A DNA stretch of 64,000 bases from Cunninghamia lanceolata (Eukaryota > Streptophyta > Pinopsida > Cupressales > Cupressaceae): contig BSBN01000297.1 in NCBI GenBank assembly GCA_027924645.1, positions 8,680,001-8,744,000 of the forward strand, written 5' to 3'. Position numbers and translations under genes: made by a program. The notes beneath the pieces were generated by a model that saw only the letters and a list, made by a program, of their open reading frames with translations, ran no database searches and was not told where the DNA came from. Positions 9,991 through 21,042 of the stretch are shown piece by piece; position 1 is the stretch's first letter, and each line of letters begins with the position of its first letter.

Positions 9991-11450
9991 GAGATAGAAA
10001 TCAATCTTAACCATAAAATACTATGTTTCGCCAAATTTATTAGGAGTCCCCAGCACTGTTAATAGTTCTTGATTCTCAATATACCTATCTTTGAATCAAG
10101 GCTCTGTTAATAGTTTTTGATTCTCAATATACTTATCTCTCAATATACCTATCTTTGAATCAAGGCTCTTGTTTCTTCCTTCTTATGAAGAATTGGAATC
10201 TAATTACATATTTTAGTTAAATTTATCTTAAAGTGTGAAATTGATTATTATTTAATTTTTTTAAAAAATTGAATACAAGAAATTCAACCATAATACTGAG
10301 ATAGAAATCAATTTTAACCATGACAAATTATATTTGGTCAAATTTGTTAGGAGTCCTAGTTTTTGATTCTCAATATACCTATCTCTGAATCAAGGTTCTT
10401 GTTTCTTCTTTCTTATGAATAATAGAAATCTAATTACATATTTTAGTTAAATTTGTCTTAAAGTCTAAACTTGATTATTATTTAAAATAAAATTTTAAGT
10501 TGAACACAAAAAGTTCAACCATAATACTGAGATAGAAATCAATTTTAACCATGACAAATTATGTTCAGCCAAATTTGTTATGAGTCCCCAGCACTGTTAA
10601 TAGTTCTTGATTCTCAATATATCTATCTCTGAATTAAGGCTCTTGTTTCTTCCTTCTTATGAAGAATTGAAATCTAATTACATATTTTAGTTAAATTTGT
10701 CTTAAAGTGTAAAATTGATTATTATTTAAAATAAAATTTCAAGTTGAACACAAAAAGTTCAACCATAATACGGAGATAGAAATCAATTTTAACCATGAAA
10801 AATTATATTATGCCAAATTTGTTATGAGTCCCCAGCACTGTTAATAGTTCTTTATTCTCAATATACCTATTCCTGAATCAAGGCTCATATTTCTTCTTTC
10901 TTATGAAGAAGTGAAATCTAATTACATATTTTAGTTAAATTTGTCTTAAAGTGTAAAATTGATTATTATTTAAAATAAAATTTCAAGTTGAACACAAAAA
11001 GTTCAACCATAATACGGAGATAGAAATCAATTTTAACCATGAAAAATTATATTATGCCAAATTTGTTATGAGTCCCCAGCACTGTTAATAATTCTTTATT
11101 CTCAATATACCTATTCCTGAATCAAGGCTCTTATTTCTTCTTTCTTATGAAGAAGTGAAATCTAATTACATATTTTAGTTAAATTTGTCTTAAAATGTAA
11201 AAATGATTGTTATTTAAAATAAAATTTTAAGTTGAACATAAAAAGTTCAACCATAATACTGAGATAGAAATCAATTTTAACCATGGAGCATACGGATTCC
11301 TGACTCTTGTTTCTTCATTTTTAGGGAGAGTTGAAATCTAATTAAACATATTTTAGTTGAATTTATCTTAAATTGTAAAATTAATAATTATTATGCAAAA
11401 TAAAATTTTAAATTGAACATAAAAAGAAATTTAACTATAACAATTTTTTT
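9991..11450. repeat. tandem array of a ~244-bp repeat, six copies
   Basis: The anchor GAGATAGAAATCAAT occurs at 9991, 10298, 10529, 10773, 11017 and 11261. Spacings are 307, 231, 244, 244 and 244 bp. The first unit is longer because of an internal duplication of the GTTAATAGTT...CTCAATATAC segment. Most units carry the inverted pair TTGATTC...GAATCAA about 20 nt apart. There are no open frames. The middle copies are nearly identical, and the last one is truncated and diverged. Confidence 0.9.
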
Positions 11451-11640
11451 TTAAATGAGTAAAGATAAATTAATGAAAGTGTTAACTATCAAAGAGTTGG
11501 ATTTTTTGAGTGACAAAATAATAAGATTTTAACTAAGAATTTGTTGTTTTCAATCAAGAGTTTACAATTGTATGAGTTACCCTATTTATATGGAAATGTG
11601 TTGTATACTCATTTTATTTTGAAATAAACTTTTTTATCTT
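11451..11640. other. junction between two tandem arrays
   Basis: AT-rich sequence with no gene. It joins the end of the 244-bp array to the first unit of the 430-bp satellite. Confidence 0.5.
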
Positions 11641-14600
11641 TCACCATTGAATTATTAGATTGTTGGACAAGTCTCAATTCCTCAAATTTAAAGAATTATA
11701 TAAATATAAATACATTTCCATACTTTATTTTAAAGCATTATATAAACATAAATAGACTTTCATCACAGCCTAAATATTGTGATTAACTCATAAAAGAATT
11801 ACTTAACCTTTTGAATGATCAAAAATCATTTTATAACTCTTTTTAATATTTGTAATGGTCAAACTTACTTAAGCTACAATTTTCCCTTGTGTTTTGGATC
11901 ATTATGGTTAGGTTATCTTTTATGCAATGACAAGCATATAAGTGACATAATTTTTGCTAATAGTTAGCACATAACTTAATTTGTACCTACCTCTATTTGC
12001 ACCCATTTATAGGAGTTGGTTTTTGTTCTTCAATTCAACCATTTCCTACCCTAAGTAATGTGTGGAAATGATCTAGGTCACTTAATCTTAAAATAATTTT
12101 TTTTAATCTTTCACCATTGAATTATTAGATTGTTGAACATGTCTCAATTCCTCAAATTTAAAGCATCATATAAACATAAATAAACCTCCATCACACCCTA
12201 AATATTGTGATTAACTCATATAAGAATTACTTAACCTTTTGAATGATCAAAAATCATTTTATAAAACTCTTTTTAATATTTGTAATGGTCAAACTTACTT
12301 AAGCTACAATTTTCCCTTGTGTTTTGGATCATTATGGTTAGGTTATCTTTTATGCAATGACAAGCATATAAGTGACATAATTTTTGCTAATAGTTAGCAC
12401 ATAACTTAATTTGTACCTACCTCTATTTGCACCCATTTATAGGATTTGGTTTTTGTTCTTCAATTCAACCATTTCCTACCCTAAGTAATGTGTGGAAATG
12501 ATCTAGGTCACTTAATCTTAAAATAATTTTTTTTAATCTTTCACCATTAAATTATTAGATTGTTGAACATGTCTCAATTCCTCAAATTTAAAGCATCATA
12601 TAAACATAAATAAACCTCCATCACACCCTAAATATTGTGATTAACTCATATAAGAATTACTTAACCTTTTGAATGATCAAAAATCATTTTATAAAACTCT
12701 TTTTAATATTTGTAATGGTCAAACTTACTTAAGCTACAATTTTCCCTTGTGTTTTGGATCATTATGGTTAGGTTATCTTTTATGCAATGACAAGCATATA
12801 AGTGACATAATTTTTGCTAATAGTTAGCACATAACTTAATTTGTACCTACCTCTATTTGCACCCATTTATAGGATTTGGTTTTTGTTCTTCAATTCAACC
12901 ATTTCCTACCCTAAGTAATGTGTGGAAATGATCTAGGTCACTTAATCTTAAAATAATTTTTTTTAATCTTTCACCATTGAATTATTAGATTGTTGAACAT
13001 GTCTCAATTCCTCAAATTTAAAGCATCATATAAACATAAATAAACCTCCATCACACCCTAAATATTGTGATTAACTCATATAAGAATTACTTAACCTTTT
13101 GAATGATCAAAAATCATTTTATAAAACTCTTTTTAATATTTGTAATGGTCAAACTTACTTAAGCTACAATTTTCCCTTGTGTTTTGGATCATTATGGTTA
13201 GGTTATCTTTTATGCAATGACAAGCATATAAGTGACATAATTTTTGCTAATAGTTAGCACATAACTTAATTTGTACCTACCTCTATTTGCACCCATTTAT
13301 AGGATTTGGTTTTTGTTCTTCAATTCAACCATTTCCTACCCTAAGTAATGTGTGGAAATGATCTAGGTCACTTAATCTTAAAATAATTTTTTTTAATCTT
13401 TCACCATTGAATTATTAGATTGTTGAACATGTCTCAATTCCTCAAATTTAAAGCATCATATAAACATAAATAAACCTCCATCACACCCTAAATATTGTGA
13501 TTAACTCATATAAGAATTACTTAACCTTTTGAATGATCAAAAATAATTTTATAAAACTCTTTTTAATATTTGTAATGGTCAAAATGATCAAAAATAATTT
13601 TATAAAACTCTTTTTAATATTTGTAATGGTCAAACTTACTTAAGCTACAATTTTCCCTTGTGTTTTGGATCATTATGGTTAGGTTATCTTTTATGCAATG
13701 ACAAGCATATAAGTGACATAATTTTTGCTAACATTTAGCACATAACTTAATTTGTACCTACCTCTATTTGCACTCATTTCTAGGAATTGGTTTTTGTTCT
13801 TCAATTCAACCATTTCCTACCCTAAATAATGTGTGGAAATGATCTAAGTCACTTAATTTTAAATTATATATAATTTTTATCTTTCACCATTGAATTATTA
13901 GATTGTTGAACATGTCTCAATTCCTCAAATTTAAAGCATTATATAAACATAAATAGACTTCCATACTTTATTTTAAAGCATTATATAAATATATATAGAC
14001 TTCCATCACAGTCTAAATATTGTGATTAACTCATATAAGAATTACTTAACCTTTTGAATGATCGTAAATCATTTTATAAAACTCTTTTTAATATTTGTAA
14101 TGGTCAAACTTACTTAAGCTATGATTTTCCCTTGTGTTTTGGATTGTTTTCTTTTATGCAATGACAAGCATATAAATTTGACATAATTTTTGCTAACAAT
14201 GAGCACATAACTTAATTTGTACCTACCTCTATTTGCACTCATTTCTAGGACTTGGTTTTTGTTCTTCAATTCAACCATTTTCTATCTTAAGTAATGTGTG
14301 GAAATGATCTAGGTCACTTAATTTTAAAATAATTGTTTTTATCTTTCACCATTGAATTATTAGATTGTTGAACATGTCTCAATTCCTCAAATTTAAAGCA
14401 TTATATAAACATAAATAGATTTCCATACTTTATTTCAAATCATTATATAAACATAAATAGACTTCCATCACAACCTAAATATTGTGATTAACTCATATAA
14501 GAATTACTTAACCTTTTGAATGATCAAAAATCATTTATAAAACTCTTTTTAATATTTGTAATGGTCAAACTTACTTAAGCTATAATTTTCCCTTGTGTTT

Positions 14601-15645
14601 TGGATCATTATGGTTAGGTTATCTTTTATGCAATGACAAGCATATAAGTGACATAATTTTTGCTAATAGTTAGCAAATAACTTAATTTGTACCTAACTCT
14701 ATTTGCACTCATTTCTAGGAATTGGTTTTTGTTCTTCAATTCAACCATTTTACCCTAAGTAATGTGTGGAAATGATCTAAGTGACTTAATTTTAATATAT
14801 ATATATATATAATCTTTCACCATTGAATTATTAGATTGTTGAACATGTCTCAGTTCCTCAAATTTAAAGCATTATATAAACATAAATAGACTTCCATCAC
14901 AACCTAAATATTGTGATTAACTCATATAAGAATTACTTAACCTTTTGAATGATCAAAAATCATTTATAAAACTCTTTTTAATATTTGTAATGGTCAAACT
15001 TACTTAAGCTATAATTTTTCCTTGTGTTTTGGATCATTATGGTTAGGTTATCTTTTATGCAATGACAAGCATATAAGTGATATAATTTTTGCTAATAGTT
15101 AGCGCATAACTTAATTTGTATCTACCTCTATTTGCACTCATTTCTAGGAATTAGTTTTTGTTCTTCAATTCAACCATTTTACCCTAAGTAATGTGTGGAA
15201 ATGATCTAAGTCACTTAATTTTAAAAAATATATATATTTTATCTTTCACCATTGAATTATTAGATTGTTGAACATATCTCAATTCCTCAAATTTAAAGCA
15301 TTATATAAACATCAATAGACTTCCAACATAGCCTAAATATTGTGATTAACTCATATAAGAGTTAACCTTTTGAATGATAAAAATCATTTATAAAACTCTT
15401 TTTAATATTTGTAATGGTCAAAATTACTTAAGCTACAATTTTACCTTGTGTTTTGGATCATTATGGGTAGTTATCTTTTATGCAATGACAAGCATATAAG
15501 TGACATAATTTTTTCTAACAGTTAGCACATAACTTAATTTGTACCTATCTCTATTTGCACTTAGCATTTATAGGAATTGGTTTTTGTTCTTCAATTCAAC
15601 CATTTCCTACCCTAAGTAATGTGTGGAAATGATCTAGGTCACTTA
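11641..15645. repeat. 430-bp satellite array, nine units
   Basis: The anchor TCACCATT(G/A)AATTATTAG occurs at 11641, 12111, 12541, 12971, 13401, 13884, 14346, 14817 and 15246. The three central spacings are exactly 430 bp and those units are almost identical. Outer units are 429-483 bp and more diverged; some carry an extra block of about 40 bp around CATACTTTATTTTAAAGCATT. The unit starting at 13401 has a 50-odd-bp internal duplication near 13540-13620. No open frame of note lies inside. The pattern is a satellite that expanded from its centre. Confidence 0.95.
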
Positions 15646-15739
15646 TACGATTCCAAAAATGACTCCAAAACTCTTAAAATTTAAATTCATATTTTGGGCC
15701 CACCTATTTTCCCTCCACTTAACCATTGTGTACCAACTT

Positions 15740-18700
15740 GAAGAGCAATTGTAAATAAGGATACCAAAGAAGAAATTTTATCCATTAATGTAGAAGAATT
15801 TGGAAAAGTGTTGGGGTTTACAACCGAAGAATTTGGAGACATCCACATTGACCTAGAAAAGCTTGCTAGTGATTATGAAGCAGTGGATGAAAGGGACAAA
15901 AAAATTTCCTAAATAAAATAATTCAAGAAAAAAACAACTTGAAAGATAACCATAAGCCTCCTTATCCTTTGAAATTTTTTAAATCATGGGCTCAAGATAC
16001 TATTTCCATGCTCGCATTTAGCCTCGGATTGGATAGCAATTGGGAAGTGGATGCAAGCCTCCTTGATATGGTATATAATATTCATTATGGTATTGGTGTA
16101 CATGTCAAATATAAATTTATTGAGAACATTGTAGAATCCATGCATAAACAATTTTTAATGATTAAAGGAAGTTCCACCAAGACATTTAGGTTCACAACCT
16201 ACTTGTGCTATTTTTTTTCTATTCAAATTTAGTGGAATGTTTCAGACCAACAAGCTTCAGATTCAGGCCTATAGTAATGCTAAGGAAAAGAAATGGCTCC
16301 AGTATGTGATTGGACCACTAAGATAAGGATGCATGATTCTTGAAGGGTAAAAGCTTGCAAAGCTGTGTCACACTTTTATAAAGGAAACGACCAACGCTGA
16401 TCCAACTTTTAAACTTGAATCACTAAAAAGTGACATATATGTTTTGAATTTTGAAATGATGTCAACTAATAAAATATATATTTTTAGTATATTTTATGTT
16501 TGTATTTTTTGAAAAAATTAAAAAATTATTTGAATATAGTTTTTAATAAAATGACATTATAATTTAGTTGCTGATAAAATGCTAAAAAATTAAGTTAAAT
16601 GAGACGTCAATCTTTATATAGTAAATTTTATTTTTTTTCTTCAATTTTTTTTGTGTATTTATAACTTGAAACTTTAGTGCATGGATATATTTTTTCTAAT
16701 TTTGATAGATATATATTTTTAAATAAATAATAAAATGTGCAAGGAACTACAATCTTTTTGTAGACTACTTTTTGGCTCCATTGCATCAAGCAATTACAAA
16801 TAATCCAATGCCTAGATTGTTTATATCATGTAGAGATTTCATTCAACTAGGAAAAGAAATACAATTGGTTGATTGGTACTTATTGGAAGAATATATTGTG
16901 CTAAGATTTTATGGATCAAGAGTAGAGCCATACAAACTTCCAATACATGTGACAAAAAAGGTTTTTGCATTGGAATATGTAAGGTAGATGCAGAGTACTG
17001 ATGAACTACACTTTGCCGGTCAACAAAAGAAGACCTTATTTCCTTCTTTACCTATTTCATGTGGAGGGTTCACATTGGAGAGAAAAGCATTTAAGGTGGC
17101 ACATTATCTTTTAAATTTTTTTAATTTTGATACTGTCTGTCATTGATAGTATGATCCTTTGTGACACCATTGCCAATAGGAATTTTGCAAGTAGAATTCA
17201 ACATCAAAGTAAACCCTTGCTTGAAAACTTGAGAAACAAGGATTCCTGGGATGAGGTCAAAATAGCAATGGAGAAAACAACTGCTAAAAAAGGTATTTCT
17301 TTTGAACAATTGTCAGCAGATATTATGACATTGCACCAAAATATAGGAGCACTAGCACTAGCAGAGAATGAAATTAGTAGGTACAACAATTTTTATGGAA
17401 AAAGTGATAAACCATCTATTAGAGAAAAAATGCCAGATTCTCTATATGAGTTTTTTACAAAGAAATATTGGACACGATAAAAAATTACTGCATTTTGGTC
17501 TATGAGGAAGGAGCTAGGTAAACCAAGAACTATTGTAGATTATGGAGAAATCGATGAAGATGAAGAGTTTAGCAAATTGTAGAATATAGAGCATCCCAAT
17601 GAAAATGAAGATGAAAAAACTGATAGTGATGATGACCCTGATGATGATAGGGATGAACAAAGCAATTTCAAACCTGGTTTAAGTCAGGCCACAAAAAAAC
17701 ATATGCTTCAGGAGCAGCCATAGCTAAAAATATGGGTTATCATGGTGGTGGTTTGGGGTCCCAAGGACAAGGCATTTGGAACCCAATAGATTTAGTCACC
17801 AGAAAACCAGTTGATAAAAGAGGCATTGGAGCTGAATCAACTGATAAAATAGACCAAGGTTATACAAGGAGAACTAAAAGAATTGATTATGTTACAACTT
17901 CAAATCCTAATCCTCATGGTGGAGAGCCTAGTGTGACTGACACTACCACTGGTGGAGAACTCAGTCAACATGTGCTACAACAATAGGTCCAACAACAAAT
18001 TACACACAAGAGGACACCAATACAAGATACCACCCAAACACTCAGTGATCAAGGGATACACAAGAGACCAAGGATTATGACAAGTCCAAGTCTAACTACT
18101 AGTTCCACTACAAAGAAATTATTTCTAGGAACTCCCCCAGTTAGTATGGCTATAACAAAAATTGCAAGTACTCCTATTCCTTCACCATTCAAGCATTCCC
18201 TTATTCCTGTATCCCTAGGTTTTGATTATATTCAACAGTTTAAAAAAAAATCGTAATTGTATAAAAGGAAAAGAAGCAACTGATGGAGAGTGTGTCTATT
18301 GTAACTTCAGATCCTACAAAAACCATGATATTACCCACATTTGACACAAATATAAAAATCATGGAGTACACAATTGTTGTTCCCACAGTTCAAAATAAAC
18401 TAGAAAATTAGATGGATCGATCTGAATGTCAGGTGAACAGTTTGCAATTTGATTTTTCTGGATTAAAAAATACTGACAAAATTAATATATCAAAGAAGAA
18501 TAATGAATTGGTGTACACATCATTGCTATAGCATGATAGAGAGAAAAAAAAGTTGCAGAATCAAATAAAAAAATTACAGGCAGACTTTGCAAATGAGAAA
18601 GAAACAGATAACAAGAGTAATGAATTAGAAAAAAGAATAAAAAAATTTGCCTCTACATCAACAAGCAAAGAGGATAAACAAACAGAGGTGGAATTGAATG

Positions 18701-19595
18701 GATTGAAGCAAAGGTTAGATGAGAGCAAAAAGAAATATGATGAGGAAAAATCCACTTCAGAAAAATTAAGACAAAGCATTGGGAAAGAAAATGAACAGTG
18801 GGAACAAAAAATGGAGAAAGAGAGGCAAAAAATGAAACATTGGCTGTAGAGCTTATGGAAGAAGAAAATGAAAAAAAATCTTGTCAAAAAAAGTTAACTA
18901 AATTTTGTAGACAAACAATGAGGCACATGAAACAAAAGATCTGGGAGGAAATAATGCAGAGGATTGATCATTTGTGTGAATTATTTTAATTGATTGATGC
19001 CATGAGACTACATCATAATACGCTGAACAAATATTTAATGGACAACAAAAATGTGCGACTGCAGGTAGAAAAGAAATATGCAAATCAAGTTCTAGAAATA
19101 GTCTACAAAGCTAGTGACAATGAATTGATTTCAAAAGGCATTACTAATCGAATTGAAGCCTCAATGAAGGTGACATCTATCATTCAAAAGTGTTCAAGAA
19201 TGCGTGAAACAATAGAATTTGTGATTGAGGCTGCAACAAAGATTAATGAGGATGAAAAGGTAAGGAACTTGACAAAGCTTGGTTTGCCATAGGCTTTTGA
19301 CACAAATGACCGATTCATTGGAAAGGATAATTTCAGAAAGAAGATGGAGGATGCAAGGAAGATTGATTTGGACTAGTTTCCTTAGAACCTAGATGAGGCA
19401 AACTTTTTGGATTTCATCACACAACTGATAATCTTGAATGTATCTTTGGCTGAAACATTCAAGACAATCCCAGGATCCAAATTGAAATTTGATCATACAT
19501 TGTTAACAAAAAATCAAGTCAGACAACATCAGCTAGAAGAAATGACAATTCCACCACCTGAACAGTGGAATTTGCTAAAAAAGCTGTTAGAATGA
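15740..19595 (+). pseudogene. retroelement 'aORF' pseudogene with G-patch and coiled coil
   Basis: A broken series of plus-strand frames forms one long protein. A globular N-terminal part (15760-16250) includes the block ending FRFTTYLCYFF at 16059-16220. A second block has VLRFYGSR..PYKLP..FALEYV at 16892-16984. A third region runs from 17127 to 17580. A glycine-rich G-patch-like motif, MGYHGGGLGSQGQGIWNPI, starts at 17732. A Lys/Glu-rich coiled coil spans 18550-18990, and a helical tail runs to 19595. The first two blocks match parts of the protein at 55.2-58.7 kb. A frameshift lies at a run of seven A's near 17693-17699, just before the G-patch. Many stops are TAG. No reverse transcriptase or LTR was found, so the parent element is undefined. 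The G-patch suggests RNA binding. Confidence 0.55.
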
Positions 19596-21042
19596 TTTGA
19601 TATTGATAATATGAGTTTCCAAGTTCCAACTCAGCTATGTGTAGAGTTGTCTTTGAGAAAGATTTTACATTGCCTCTATGTATTCCTTCATTTGAAAATC
19701 AATAGAAAACTCAAATTCAATAATGTGTTGATGTTCAATTATCTGTATTATTTATTTTATCAATTGAATATAAACTCTGGTTTCAACCACTAAATACACA
19801 TTCAACGATTGCTGATGTTCATTGTTCTATATCCTAATATTGTTAATATGTTAAGCTAATGTTATTTACCATTTCAAATATTTTATTCACATGCCATTGA
19901 GACCACCCGCTATCCCTCTAGCTTCACCAATGTTTAGAGCTTAACTTTTTTATCATTAGACGGTTAAGATTAAAATAGCTTACCACATATTTGCTCATGT
20001 GCTTTATAATTCATTTAAGTAGCTCACTGTTTAAAACCCAATACAACTCCTTCAAAATATTTGACAAAAAGTTTCATGTCATGTCTTCTAAAGTCTCTTC
20101 GATGGTCCAAATCAAGACACGCATCATCTCCCTGCAATCCCTCTAAGAGATGAAATATTTTGGTGGGCCCCTCGCAGGCTAGCGGGGACCGACCCAGATT
20201 GACTCTAAAGATGTTAATTTTCAATGCTTTGATGTTCAACGTCTATAGTGGGCGATGGGTCCCACTTCGACAGGCAACAGGTGTCACTAGCCCGCTATCC
20301 CTCTGGATTTCTTAAAATATTATTTTATTCAAGCAGGCTGGCAGGAAGCAGTAAGGATTCAATCTGCAAGATCCAACAGCTCCCATTAATGTTCAAATAT
20401 GCACATGTGAATTGTTTGTGACTTATAAGCGGACATCCCTAGGTTGACAGGACAAAGGGACATAAAAACTTTGCATGTCAAGAATTAAGATAAAAGATGA
20501 AATATTTAACCCCTTTAAACTTTTTTGACGTATAATGTTCCCAACCAAGCGGTGACTGATGAGACAAGACAAGAGGGCCAGTAATACTGACGGGTTTGAT
20601 GGCTTAAGTGTGAACTTGGATGACTGAGACCCAGTGGTAACAAGTCAACTTAAAATTATAACGCAAAAGGCTAAAAGGTTAGGTTTATGTATATTTCATT
20701 TTTTGACTTAGTTGTAGATAAGGCATTGATCAAAATAATTCATAAACTATGAAAACTGATGCAGAATCACATATCAAATCAAAAACCAAAATTCTACTTT
20801 ACTGCAAATTTTATGTTTTATGCACAGATCAACTTTAGCAAGGAAATATTAAGCATTGAGTTGAATGATGAATCACTAAGTACATGTAAAACTTATCATT
20901 ATGACAATTAAAATATGAAATAATTAATAATATGTTAATGTATTCAATTTGATTCACAATTTCAAGGAATACAATATAAAATATCATCAACTACAGTTTT
21001 GGAATATAATTCATGAAATGCAGTATAAATACCTAAAAACTA
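19596..21042. other. non-coding, no gene recognised
   Basis: AT-rich sequence between two transposon pseudogenes. The phrase CCCGCTATCCCTCT appears near 19909 and again near 20292. It was examined as a possible terminal repeat, but no matching partner was found beyond the hAT gene. Confidence 0.4.

Noticed and set aside
11641..15645. CRISPR-like array
   Set aside because: The repeats are 430 bp long with no unique spacers. This is a plant satellite.
19909..20306. CCCGCTATCCCTCT pair as hAT terminal repeats
   Set aside because: Both copies lie on the same side of the transposase in the same orientation, and no inverted partner or 8-bp duplication was found on the other side.
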